In this document: positions 16,808-25,495 of the stretch, one piece after another
Layout of the letters: each line of letters starts with the position of its first letter
Position numbering within the stretch: position 1 is the stretch's first letter
Assembly (NCBI GenBank): GCA_001464195.1
Contig: LNEY01000001.1
Location: forward strand, 1-64,000
DNA length: 64,000 bases
Origin: Burkholderiales bacterium Ga0077547
GTDB taxonomy: Bacteria; Pseudomonadota; Gammaproteobacteria; Burkholderiales; Burkholderiaceae_C
Direction: 5' to 3'
The notes under the pieces: model-generated
Database searches by the model: none
Seen by the model: the letters and a program-made list of their open reading frames with translations, nothing else
What the model was told of the DNA's origin: nothing
Program-made: the position numbers and the translations under genes

Positions 16808-17226
16808 GGCAGCTCCCGCAGTGCGGCAGATTGAGTAGAAAGGCGTCCGCGCGGACGCCATGCGGCCGCGCTCGGATCCGCGAACAGGTGCAGGTCTTCC
16901 ACGCGCCCGTCGGCATGGCGCAGGCGTGCCTGCCCTGGCTGCACATCAATGAGGCGCGCACCACGTGCGAACTGACCGATCTGTATCCACAGGCCATCGA
17001 TCAATGCGGCTGGGGTCTGCCCCAGGCGCAGCCCGAGCAGCCCTTGCGGCGGCGTCGGCTCGGCGTCGGATGCGGCGCTGTCGGGCGCCGTGGCGTGGTT
17101 CAACGCCACGGCGGGCGGGGTGAACGGTGCTTGCGGACCCACGGCGTAAGCGCTCGATACGACCCCGCAGAGGCCGATGGCGGCACACAGCAGTGAGGTG
17201 GCGGTACGCCGACAAAGAATCTTCAT
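16804..17226 (-). CDS. mshK: MSHA biogenesis protein MshK
   Basis: A 140-residue exported protein. A signal sequence (MKILCRRTATSLLCAAIGLC...) is followed by a Pro-rich linker and a small C-terminal domain resembling PilP/MshK pilotin-like partners of the secretin (LRLGQTPAALIDGLWIQIGQ). Start at the ATG at 17226, which has a GAGG ribosome-binding site; a GTG four codons upstream (17238) overlaps the mshJ stop. It sits between mshJ and mshL as in other MSHA loci. Confidence 0.75.
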   Translation of the reverse strand: MKILCRRTATSLLCAAIGLCGVVSSAYAVGPQAPFTPPAVALNHATAPDSAASDAEPTPPQGLLGLRLGQTPAALIDGLWIQIGQFARGARLIDVQPGQARLRHADGRVEDLHLFADPSAAAWRPRGRLSTQSAALRELP

Positions 17227-17234
17227 GGTGGGCC

Positions 17235-17903
17235 TCACAGGGCGAGCCAGTCGCTGTCGCGGCTGAGCGTGGTCAACACAATCTGCGCCTGCGCGCCACC
17301 GGGCACCGCTGACAGTCGTATGCGCTCGACACGCAGCGGCGCCAGGCGACGCTCGACCAGGTCGACCGTTTGCAGCAGCTGCGGCACCGGTCCTTCGAGG
17401 CGCAGCTCGGCGCGATGCCGGTACAGCGTGGGCGTCGCTGGCACGGCCGTCGCCGTGGCCGCCACAGCCTCGGTGGCAGCTGCCGTCTCGTCGGGCGCTT
17501 GCTGCACCAGCTCTTCCACCGGCAAGGCCTGCACACCCACCAGCTGCACGCCGCTGTCGGGCAGCGTGCGGGCAATCAGGGCCCCGACCGTGTCGCGTTG
17601 TGTCGGGGACAGCCCCAGCGTGGCGAGTTGGCGGGTGACCTCCAGTTGCCGCGCCTTCAAGTCGTCGCGTTGCAATATCTTGGCCACGCGATCGGCGGCG
17701 GCTGCCTGGCTTTGTGCGTCGTCATCGGATTGCACCGTGGACGCGATGGCATGGCGTCGATCCTGTGCGGGCATCACCACCAGGGACTGCACACCGATCG
17801 CCAGTGCCAGCAGGCCGGCGCTCAACACCCGTCGATCGCGTTGCGGCAATGCGTCAATGCGTGACAGTGCGATGCCCACGGCGGCAAGCGCTTTGTCTTT
17901 CAT
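17235..17903 (-). CDS. mshJ: MSHA biogenesis protein MshJ (GspM/PilO-like)
   Basis: A 222-residue bitopic inner-membrane protein: one N-terminal transmembrane segment (about residues 27-46, VLSAGLLALAIGVQSLVVM), a coiled-coil stretch (50-100) and a ferredoxin-like periplasmic domain. This is the PilO/GspM layout of the alignment complex linking ATPase and secretin. Its start overlaps the upstream stop by 4 bp. Confidence 0.8.
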   Translation of the reverse strand: MKDKALAAVGIALSRIDALPQRDRRVLSAGLLALAIGVQSLVVMPAQDRRHAIASTVQSDDDAQSQAAAADRVAKILQRDDLKARQLEVTRQLATLGLSPTQRDTVGALIARTLPDSGVQLVGVQALPVEELVQQAPDETAAATEAVAATATAVPATPTLYRHRAELRLEGPVPQLLQTVDLVERRLAPLRVERIRLSAVPGGAQAQIVLTTLSRDSDWLAL

Positions 17904-18514
17904 CTGAGTTCTCCGGCGGTGGGCACGGCCGCATCGGTGCTCGCGAGCACGAACTGGAATGCCGCATTCATCGGTGGTGCTTTCAGCGTTGCTGAGGCTT
18001 CTGAGGGTTCGGGCGCCTCGCTCTCACGCGGGGCGAGCGCCACCACGCGCAACGGCAACCCGTTGTAGGCGCCGGATTCGCCCAGGCGCTGCGAGAACGC
18101 CGCCAGACCGGCGGCATCACCCACGCCGCCGCTGATGCGAACCCGCTGGTTGGTGCCGAACTCGACCTCGTCGAGCCACAGGTTTTGCGGCATCGCATCG
18201 ATTAGCGCCTGCACCCGTGCAGCGCTTTCCTGGGGCAATTCGGTCAGGCCCCCAGCGGTGCGCAGCAGCGCCTCCCCACCGGCGAGCTGGGTGCTCAACT
18301 CGGCGATCTCAGCGTCGATGGCCAGTGTGTCCGCTTGCTCGGCGTCGACCGGTGCACTGGCCGCCAGCAGCGTGCTCAGCGCATGCTTTTCATACACCCA
18401 CTGACCGCCGACCAGCGCCACCCACAGCGCGCTGGTGCCCACGATGAAGCGGGCGTTGCACCAGTCGCGCTGCGGCAGCAGCGCGGCGTCGAGCAGATTG
18501 ATCTGTTGTGTCAT
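17900..18514 (-). CDS. PilN/MshI2-like inner-membrane assembly protein
   Basis: A 204-residue protein starting MTQQINLLDAALLPQRDW, the PilN-type cytoplasmic motif that binds the PilM/MshI actin-like protein. It continues with one transmembrane helix (about 24-42), a coiled coil and a small periplasmic domain. With mshI upstream and mshJ downstream it forms the PilM-N-O-like inner-membrane ring. Overlaps on both sides are 4 bp, so the three are translationally coupled. Confidence 0.8.
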   Translation of the reverse strand: MTQQINLLDAALLPQRDWCNARFIVGTSALWVALVGGQWVYEKHALSTLLAASAPVDAEQADTLAIDAEIAELSTQLAGGEALLRTAGGLTELPQESAARVQALIDAMPQNLWLDEVEFGTNQRVRISGGVGDAAGLAAFSQRLGESGAYNGLPLRVVALAPRESEAPEPSEASATLKAPPMNAAFQFVLASTDAAVPTAGELR

Positions 18515-19455
18515 GGCGCCGCCCGCAGCGCGGCTCCGATGGCGGGCAGGAAATCGACACGGGCCCGCGCATCCATCAGCGGGCGGGTGGTGTCGATGCC
18601 GATCCAGTCAGCCAGCTTCATGGGCTTGACCTGCAAGGTGAGATGGCGCGCCAGCGCATCGGCCATCGGCAGGCCGGCCTGCTCATCAAGCACCCACAGG
18701 CGGCCGAGGGCAGCGGCATGAAAGTGGCGCTCGAAGGCATCGGCGCTGCGCTGCACATCTTGCGCAAATCGCTCGACCAGGGCTTCGAATTCCTCCGGTG
18801 TGGCATCGAGCAGGTCGCTTGCGGTCAAGTCGAACCGGCGCATGCTGCACAGGTCTCCCTTCCACACCATCAGCAGCGTGCTGCGATGCAGGCCCACGTG
18901 CAGCAGCGCACAGGAGCTGTCGGGGGCGGGCAGCAGTGCCAGGTTGCGCAGCGCGAGTTCGGGGATGTCGATGCTGTCGAGCTCGATCTGGGCATCGCGT
19001 GCGCCGCGCATGCGCTCGGCCACGGTATTCCGGTGCGCCACGACGACCCAGGCCTGGCGAGCGCGTATCGATTCATGGGCTGCCGGCACCAGTACGCTGG
19101 CAATGCTGGCCGCTTCGGCCGGAAAGTCGATCAGGTCCTTGACGCGCCAGCGCAGTGCGTCGCTCAGTTCGGCATCGGGTACGTCGGGCGCGTCTACGGG
19201 CAGCAGTTGGTACTGGGCGTCGTCGAGCAGCAAGTGGGTGCGGCAGCGGCGCCAGCCGGTGCGGCGCTGCCACCCGGACAGGGCCTTGAGCGCCGCGTCG
19301 CCGTCGAAGGATTCGAGCGCTTTGAGACGCAGCGCACCGCCAGTGTCCTTCTCGATCACGGCCGCAGTGGCAGATGCCGCGCTGGCGGTGGCGATTCCCA
19401 GGCTGCCTCGCGGCGAGGTGCGCTGGTGCAGGCTGAAGTACGAGCGTAAGGACAT
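18511..19455 (-). CDS. mshI: MSHA biogenesis protein MshI (PilM-like)
   Basis: A 314-residue cytoplasmic protein of the PilM/MshI actin-like type, first gene of the contiguous MSHA operon. The segments SDALRWRVKDLIDFPAEAAS and HVGLHRSTLLMVWKGDLC correspond to the family's conserved blocks. It is expected to dock on the PilN-like protein. The 124-bp gap before it (19456-19579) is the likely place of the operon promoter, although no clear -35/-10 pair stands out. Confidence 0.82.
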   Translation of the reverse strand: MSLRSYFSLHQRTSPRGSLGIATASAASATAAVIEKDTGGALRLKALESFDGDAALKALSGWQRRTGWRRCRTHLLLDDAQYQLLPVDAPDVPDAELSDALRWRVKDLIDFPAEAASIASVLVPAAHESIRARQAWVVVAHRNTVAERMRGARDAQIELDSIDIPELALRNLALLPAPDSSCALLHVGLHRSTLLMVWKGDLCSMRRFDLTASDLLDATPEEFEALVERFAQDVQRSADAFERHFHAAALGRLWVLDEQAGLPMADALARHLTLQVKPMKLADWIGIDTTRPLMDARARVDFLPAIGAALRAAP

Positions 19456-19579
19456 GATGGGCAGACGGTGTCGCTGACGGTGTCGGTATGCCCCAGTCTA
19501 GAAAGTTCGTGTCGTCGACGATGCGCTGAACAAGCCTTCGATCAGGCCCTAGTTTGCGGGGCAGCGGTGCAGTGCTGCC

Positions 19580-22096
19580 TCAGGCGTTGCTCATGGAGCG
19601 AACTTCCTCGACCGTGGTGATGCCCGCCAGCATCTTGTCGATGCCGTCTTGCCGCAGCGTGCGCATGCCCTGGCGCAGCGCGCGCTGCTGCAGCGCTTCT
19701 GCGCGTTCACCGGTCTGCACCATGCGGCGCAGCTCGCGTGAAATCACCATGAGTTCGTGCAGCCCGGCGCGGCCCTTGAAGCCGGTGTGGTCGCAGTGCG
19801 TGCAGCCGGGGCTGTGGTACTTGAGCAGCTTGCCGCCACTGCCGTGTTGCTCCACCCACTGCTTGCGCAGCGCGGTGCGGTCGGGGAGCTCGCCAGCGTC
19901 GGCGCTGTACACATGCAGGTAATCGTCGAGCCATTCATCCACCTCGGCCTTGGTGGCGGGCTGGCTGACTCGGCATTTGCTGCACAAGCGGCGCACCAGT
20001 CGCTGTGCCAGCACGGCAAGCAGCGAGTCGGCAAAGTTGAACGGATCCATGCCCATGTCGAGCAGGCGGGTCACGGTTTCCGGCGCGCTGTTGGTGTGCA
20101 GCGTGCTCAGCACCAGGTGGCCGGTCAATGAGGCCTCGACCGCCATGTGTGCGGTTTCCGCGTCACGGATTTCACCGACCATGATCACATCCGGGTCGGC
20201 ACGCAGAAAGGCGCGCAGCGCCTTCGCGAACGTCCAGTCGATGCGCGGGTTCACCTGCACCTGGCGCAAGCCGGCCTGGGTGATCTCGACCGGATCTTCG
20301 GCCGTCCAGATCTTGCGCTCGGGCACGTTGATCGCAGCCAGCGCCGAGTGCAGGGTGGTGGTCTTGCCAGAGCCGGTCGGGCCCACGCACAACACCATGC
20401 CGTAGGGCCGGTTGATCGCTGTCTTGAGCTGGGCGAGGTTGTGCGGTGACATCCCGATCTGATCCAGCGGAATCGGCTTGGCCGAGGCCAGGATCCGCAT
20501 CACCACGTCTTCGAGGCCGTTGTTGGTGGGGATGGTGGCCACACGCAGCTCCAGCTTGTGCTGGGCCGAGAAGCGGGAGAAATTGATCTTGCCGTCCTGT
20601 GGCTTGCGGCGCTCGGAGATGTCGAGGTCGCACATGATCTTGATGCGCGCGATCAGCGACGAACGGTAGTTCGGTGGCAGCTCGAGGTAGGTGCGCAGCA
20701 CGCCGTCCTTGCGGAAGCGGATGCGGATCTTCTCGCGCCCGGGATAGCTTTCGATGTGGATGTCAGAGGCGCCTTCCTTGTGCGCCTCGATGATCATGTT
20801 GTTGATCAGCCGAACCAGCGAGTTGTCTGATTGCTCGATGGGCCGGTCATCGAGCGTGCTGGGGTCGTTCTCGCGCTCCAGCGATTCGACCAGTTGATCG
20901 GTGCCGATGAGCTCCTGCGGCAGCACACTGTCAGGATCGTCGCTGCGCATCCGGGGTGCGTCCACGGCGCCAATCTGCTCATAGACACCGTGCGTGCGGG
21001 TCTCCATGGAGCGGCTTTGCGCCAGCACCGGCAACACCTTCATCTGGGCCGAGAACTCGACTTCCTCGGTGACCGCGCGCCGACGCTCCGGATCTTCGAG
21101 CGCGATGACGAGCCGGCCATCGCGCACCAGCAGCGGGAGGACTCGCAGCCGCGAGGCGATGGAGTACGGCAGCTTGCGCAGCGCCTGGGTGTCGACCGGG
21201 AACGCGTCGACATCGACCAGCGGATAACCCATTTTGCGGGCCATGGCGACCTGCAGCTCGGGTCGGGTGATGACGCCGTTGCGGACCAGGATCTCGCCCA
21301 GTGGCACGCTGCGATCGGCCTGCTGCTGTTGCAGGGCCTCCTGCAGTTCCGTTTCGGTGATGAGCGCCAGCGACAGCAGGGCCTCACCGATGCGCACCAG
21401 TGGCATGCGCGACTGTTGGTCGAGCGCCGCCAGCAGCTGCTCTGCGGTCACGATGTTGCGACTGACCAGGATGTCGCCCAGCTTCTGCTCTCGAAGCTGT
21501 GTCTGCTGTGCCACGGCCTGCTCGATCTGTCGGGGCGTGGCGGCTTGCTGTTCGATCAGCACCTCGCCGATGCGCGGGCCGAGCTCCAGGCCGTTGTACG
21601 CAGCCGCAGGCACGAAAACACGGCCGACCGAGCCGGGCTGCCCATCAGCCGCCGGTGGAAACAGGAAGACGCCGAACGGCGTGAGCACGTGACCTTGTGT
21701 CTGGCCGCGCCACTCGCCCCCTGCCGACCAGGTCAGGCAGAAGGGTGTGGGCGTGGCGATCGGCTCCAACGAGGCGGAGTGACCACGGTTGATCGGGGAG
21801 GGCCGGATCGGCGCCGTCAAGGTGAGTGAGCGGAACTGATCGAAGCGCAGCGACACGCCACGGCGTGAAGGCGGCAGTTGCACCAGCGCGAGCGACTGAT
21901 CGGGCTTCAACAAGAGCAGTTGCCCTGGCATCAGCTTGTCGTTCAGGCCGGCGATCTCGCAGGCGAGCGGGGCCGTCTGTGGCAGCGCTGGTGGGTAGAT
22001 CGCGAACGGTGGCGTGGGCCAGCAGAAAGCGGGCGGCACGGTGCCATCGGGGCGCTCGTCGCTGCGCCACTGCAGCGGTGTCAGCATGTCAGCCAT
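19580..22096 (-). CDS. Large GspE-family ATPase with four MshEN repeats
   Basis: An 838-residue type II/IV secretion ATPase. Residues 1-170 are an unassigned domain. Four 24-residue MshEN-type motifs then start at residues 175 (RIGEVLIEQQ), 205 (KLGDILVSRN), 235 (RIGEALLSLA) and 265 (PLGEILVRNG) with a strict 30-residue period. The ATPase core has Walker A GPTGSGKTTT, Walker B IMVGEIRDAETAHM and a zinc tetrad CSKC...CTHCDHTG. Start taken at 22096 (MADMLTPLQ); a frame to 22180 exists but lacks conserved content. It lies just upstream of mshI, so it may be a second pilus motor, perhaps for MSHA or the minor pilins at 33-37 kb. Confidence 0.85.
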   Translation of the reverse strand: MADMLTPLQWRSDERPDGTVPPAFCWPTPPFAIYPPALPQTAPLACEIAGLNDKLMPGQLLLLKPDQSLALVQLPPSRRGVSLRFDQFRSLTLTAPIRPSPINRGHSASLEPIATPTPFCLTWSAGGEWRGQTQGHVLTPFGVFLFPPAADGQPGSVGRVFVPAAAYNGLELGPRIGEVLIEQQAATPRQIEQAVAQQTQLREQKLGDILVSRNIVTAEQLLAALDQQSRMPLVRIGEALLSLALITETELQEALQQQQADRSVPLGEILVRNGVITRPELQVAMARKMGYPLVDVDAFPVDTQALRKLPYSIASRLRVLPLLVRDGRLVIALEDPERRRAVTEEVEFSAQMKVLPVLAQSRSMETRTHGVYEQIGAVDAPRMRSDDPDSVLPQELIGTDQLVESLERENDPSTLDDRPIEQSDNSLVRLINNMIIEAHKEGASDIHIESYPGREKIRIRFRKDGVLRTYLELPPNYRSSLIARIKIMCDLDISERRKPQDGKINFSRFSAQHKLELRVATIPTNNGLEDVVMRILASAKPIPLDQIGMSPHNLAQLKTAINRPYGMVLCVGPTGSGKTTTLHSALAAINVPERKIWTAEDPVEITQAGLRQVQVNPRIDWTFAKALRAFLRADPDVIMVGEIRDAETAHMAVEASLTGHLVLSTLHTNSAPETVTRLLDMGMDPFNFADSLLAVLAQRLVRRLCSKCRVSQPATKAEVDEWLDDYLHVYSADAGELPDRTALRKQWVEQHGSGGKLLKYHSPGCTHCDHTGFKGRAGLHELMVISRELRRMVQTGERAEALQQRALRQGMRTLRQDGIDKMLAGITTVEEVRSMSNA

Positions 22097-22286
22097 GGGG
22101 TTCTCGAAAAGCGCTATCGGTTGCGGGGCATACAGGCGGCAGGCCTCGCGATCCGGTGCTGCGCCAGGCGCCTTTCTCAACCGGGCAAGAAGCCTTCAGT
22201 CAGATGCTGCCCGTTGCCAGCGCATGCGAAGCCCGGATAAGCCGGGCCTGAGTCCCGCAGTTCCGAGCGTCAGCGCGCGGTGAGCA

Positions 22287-23159
22287 TCACTCGCGCAGCT
22301 GGTATCCGATGATCAATGCAGGCGGCACCTTGCCGGACTCGTCGCGCGGCAGCACCTCGGTGCGTTCGATCGCGCGCAGCACCGCGTCGTCCCATTCGCG
22401 CACCCCGCTGGCCTTGACGATGCGGCTGGACATGATGCGCCCATCGGGCGCCAGCCGGACATCGACTTCGACTTTCGGGTTGCCGGGAATCGTGTCGGGG
22501 AACGACACGTTCGGGCGGATTTTGGCCTTGATGCGTCCGATGTAGCTGGCGCTCGGGCCGGCGCTTTGCAAGGCACTGCCGGTGGCGTTCGCGTCGCCCG
22601 TAGCCCCGGCCAGGCTGGCAATGCGCTGCATCTGGGCTTCGCGGGCAGCGGCCAGAGCGGCCTCCTGCTTCTTCGCGAGCCAAGCCGCCCTGGCCTTGTC
22701 GGACTCGTCCTTGCGCTTTTGCTCGGCCAGTTTCTCGGCCTTGGCTTTGTCCGCGTCTTCCTTGCGCTGCTTGGCAAGCTTGTCGGCGGCGGCTTTCTCG
22801 GCCAAGTCCTTCTTGCGTTTGTCCTCCAGGCGCTTGGCCTTCTCGATCGCGATCTGGGCGTCGGGGACGGGCTCTTCCTTGACCACTGGCTTCACCGGCT
22901 GCGGTGTCGGAACGGGCTTCGCGGCGGGGGGCGGAGGCGGTTCGGGCTCAGCCGCGCGCGGCGCCGCGATCTGTGGCACCGCGGCCCACAACTCGGCCTC
23001 GATGCCCTCCGGCGGGCTGACACGCCAGCTGACGCCCAGCGACAGCGCTGCGATCAACAGCCCATGGGCCAGCAGCGCGAGCAACAGGCCGCGACCCAGC
23101 CCGGCGGGTGTGCTCGGCAGAAAGATGTCGCGTTCCAGGGCGCCCGCAGCCATCCGCAT
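22287..23159 (-). CDS. tolA: Cell envelope integrity protein TolA
   Basis: A 290-residue TolA: N-terminal transmembrane anchor (about residues 23-43), a proline-rich hinge, a long charged Ala/Lys/Glu helix (100-185) and a C-terminal TonB-like domain ending ALIIGYQLRE. It spans the periplasm and, energised by TolQ/TolR, acts with TolB-Pal in outer-membrane constriction at division. It follows tolR by 16 bp. tolB and pal, which usually come next, are not here. Confidence 0.92.
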   Translation of the reverse strand: MRMAAGALERDIFLPSTPAGLGRGLLLALLAHGLLIAALSLGVSWRVSPPEGIEAELWAAVPQIAAPRAAEPEPPPPPAAKPVPTPQPVKPVVKEEPVPDAQIAIEKAKRLEDKRKKDLAEKAAADKLAKQRKEDADKAKAEKLAEQKRKDESDKARAAWLAKKQEAALAAAREAQMQRIASLAGATGDANATGSALQSAGPSASYIGRIKAKIRPNVSFPDTIPGNPKVEVDVRLAPDGRIMSSRIVKASGVREWDDAVLRAIERTEVLPRDESGKVPPALIIGYQLRE

Positions 23160-23175
23160 CGACTCCGCGGCCCGT

Positions 23176-23604
<429 letters not shown>

Positions 23605-23680
23605 CTCAGTGGTCCCTCCGTGCGTGGCGGGACCCAAAGCCCACGAGATGGGCCTGTGATGTGGGCGCGCTTGCCGGGAA

Positions 23681-23880
23681 CACTGGGCATCTCCCTCCGC
23701 GAATGTCCCCCGGCTTCGCCTCCTCCTTTACTTCGCTGCGTGAGATGCCCAGCGTCCCCGGCACGGGTGACGCAGTCGCCGAGCGGCCGAGCAACCACAG
23801 TGCTGATTGATCACGTCGACGGTGGGCGGTGCGCAGCGAAATAAAGGAGGAGGCCGCAGGCCGGGGGACATTCGCGGAGC
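23681..23880. repeat. REP-like inverted repeat element between tolQ and tolR
   Basis: The 347 bp between tolQ and tolR contain a long imperfect inverted repeat: left arm 23695-23740 (CTCCGCGAATGTCCCCCGGC...) and right arm 23831-23879, its reverse complement except for a few bases, about 90 bp apart. A second 11-bp inverted repeat (CTGGGCATCTC 23683-23693 / GAGATGCCCAG 23742-23752) brackets the left arm. Nested palindromes of this size in a non-coding gap are typical of REP/MITE-like elements. No open reading frame with recognisable content is found inside. Confidence 0.75.
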
Positions 23881-23951
23881 AGCGCACGCCGTCGGCGTGA
23901 TCACGCGCCCCATTAATCAGCAGGCAAGGGATCGAAGTGCAAAGGCCCATG

Positions 23952-24653
23952 TCAGTGACTCCCAGCCGTCGCCGCTGCCGGCTGACCCAAGTTGCGCTGG
24001 AGGATGTTGGAGAACTCCTCGATGAAGGTCTCGAGCTGGATCGCGATGCGGTCGATGTCGCGGGCGAAGCGGTTGTAGGCGATCACGGCCGGGATCGCCG
24101 CGAACAGGCCGATGGCGGTGGCGACCAGTGCTTCGGCGATGCCTGGCGCAACGGTGGCCAGCGTCACCTGCGTCAGGTTCGCGAGGCCGATGAAGGCATG
24201 CATGATTCCCCAGACCGTGCCGAACAGGCCCACGTATGGCGACACCGAGCCGACCGAGGCCAGAAATGACAGGTTCGATTCAATGGTGTCGAGTTCGCGC
24301 TGGAAGCTCGCCCGCATCGCGCGGCGCGAGCCGTCGAGCAGCGCACCCGAGTCTGTGACGCGGCGCTCGCGCAGCTTCATGAATTCGCGCATGCCCGAGG
24401 CGAAGATGCGCTCCATGGGCGCTGACGATGCACCGCGTCTGGTGGCGTCGTCGTAGAGGTCATTGAGGTTCTTGCCTGCCCAGAACTCGCGCTCGAAAAC
24501 GTCGTTCTCGGCGCGCACCTTGCGCAGTCCGAACAGCTTGCCGAAGATGACCGTCCAGCTGGCCAGCGAAGTGATCAGCAAGCCGGCCATCACCAACTGA
24601 ACCACCAGGCTGGCCTGCAATACGAGGCTGAAGATCGAGAGGTCTTGGTTCAT
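23952..24653 (-). CDS. tolQ: Tol system proton-channel protein TolQ
   Basis: A 233-residue protein with three transmembrane helices: about 13-35, then the pair in SVSPYVGLFGTVWGIMHAF and the following GIAEALVATAIGLFAAIPAV, the ExbB/TolQ signature that lines the proton channel with TolR. Start at 24653 (MNQDLSIFSLVLQ), 13 bp after the ybgC stop; the longer frame overlapping ybgC is not plausible. The gene is separated from tolR by the inverted repeat. Confidence 0.93.
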   Translation of the reverse strand: MNQDLSIFSLVLQASLVVQLVMAGLLITSLASWTVIFGKLFGLRKVRAENDVFEREFWAGKNLNDLYDDATRRGASSAPMERIFASGMREFMKLRERRVTDSGALLDGSRRAMRASFQRELDTIESNLSFLASVGSVSPYVGLFGTVWGIMHAFIGLANLTQVTLATVAPGIAEALVATAIGLFAAIPAVIAYNRFARDIDRIAIQLETFIEEFSNILQRNLGQPAAATAGSH

Positions 24654-24666
24654 GGCGTCGCGTGGA

Positions 24667-25074
24667 TTATTTCTGTGGAAGTGCGGCAGTGATGGCATTC
24701 GGAATGCTGCGCGGCTGGAAGGTTCCGGCATCGACGCACACGATGCGGATCGTGCCTTCGGTCAGCAGCTCGTCGCCGCGCCAGGCCTGCTGCGCGAGCG
24801 TCATGGATGCGCGCCGGACTTCGGCGAGCTTGACGGTGATTCTGAGCAGGTCATCCAGCCGCGCGGGACGACGGTAGCGCATCGTGGTGTCGCTGACCAC
24901 GAACATCGCGCTCTCGATCAGACGAAGTTGTTCCTGACTGTGACCGAGCGCGCGCAGCCATTCAGTGCGTGCACGTTCGAAGAACTTCAGGTAGTTGGCG
25001 TAGAAGACGACACCGCCCGCGTCGGTGTCTTCCCAGTAAATGCGCAGCGTGATCTCGAAGTCGGGCGTCATCAT
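24667..25074 (-). CDS. ybgC: Tol-Pal-associated acyl-CoA thioesterase YbgC
   Basis: A 135-residue hot-dog-fold thioesterase. The 4-hydroxybenzoyl-CoA thioesterase signature YWEDTDAGGVVFYANYL contains the catalytic Asp. YbgC acts on acyl-CoA or acyl-ACP at the inner membrane and is conserved as first gene of tol operons. It precedes tolQ here in the same direction. Confidence 0.92.
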   Translation of the reverse strand: MMTPDFEITLRIYWEDTDAGGVVFYANYLKFFERARTEWLRALGHSQEQLRLIESAMFVVSDTTMRYRRPARLDDLLRITVKLAEVRRASMTLAQQAWRGDELLTEGTIRIVCVDAGTFQPRSIPNAITAALPQK

Positions 25075-25114
25075 GCTCGATGGGCCGAAGCAGGGCGCCG
25101 AACAACCGGCGCTG

Positions 25115-25495
25115 TCACCGCAGTGTCCGCCTGTAGACAGGCCCCCACAGCGGATGGCCGGTCTCTGATTTGCTCAGGGTGAATCTGGGGTCGGCACGCC
25201 GTGCGCTTCGAAACGAAGCTTCACAGTCCACGATCCGGTTGGTAGTGCAATAGATGAAGGCCAGGTGCTTGTTTGCAGCCACCACATCGCGCGCCGACAC
25301 CAGCCCCGACTTCAGGGCGAAGCTGAGCTGCTTTTCGGCCTCCACGTAACGGGCATCGTCGTAAGCGCGCAGACCGATCAGCAGGGCCTTCTCGGCCGGC
25401 CTATCCATCACATCGAGTGCACCTTTGGGGGCCGGTGGACTGAATGCGCAGGCAGAAAATAGGCAAGCCATCACCACGACAACCAACAGTTTCAT
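25115..25495 (-). CDS. TssQ-family T6SS-associated lipoprotein
   Basis: A 126-residue lipoprotein: leader ending CLFSAC, then a TPR-like helical domain (GLRAYDDARYVEAEKQLSFA) and the family's C-terminal pattern with paired Cys (IYCTTNRIVDCEASF) and GHPLWGPVYR. TssQ proteins accompany some type VI secretion loci. No tss core gene is in this window, so it is an orphan here. The ATGA overlap with the kinase stop shows that the two are one unit. Confidence 0.75.
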   Translation of the reverse strand: MKLLVVVVMACLFSACAFSPPAPKGALDVMDRPAEKALLIGLRAYDDARYVEAEKQLSFALKSGLVSARDVVAANKHLAFIYCTTNRIVDCEASFRSARRADPRFTLSKSETGHPLWGPVYRRTLR

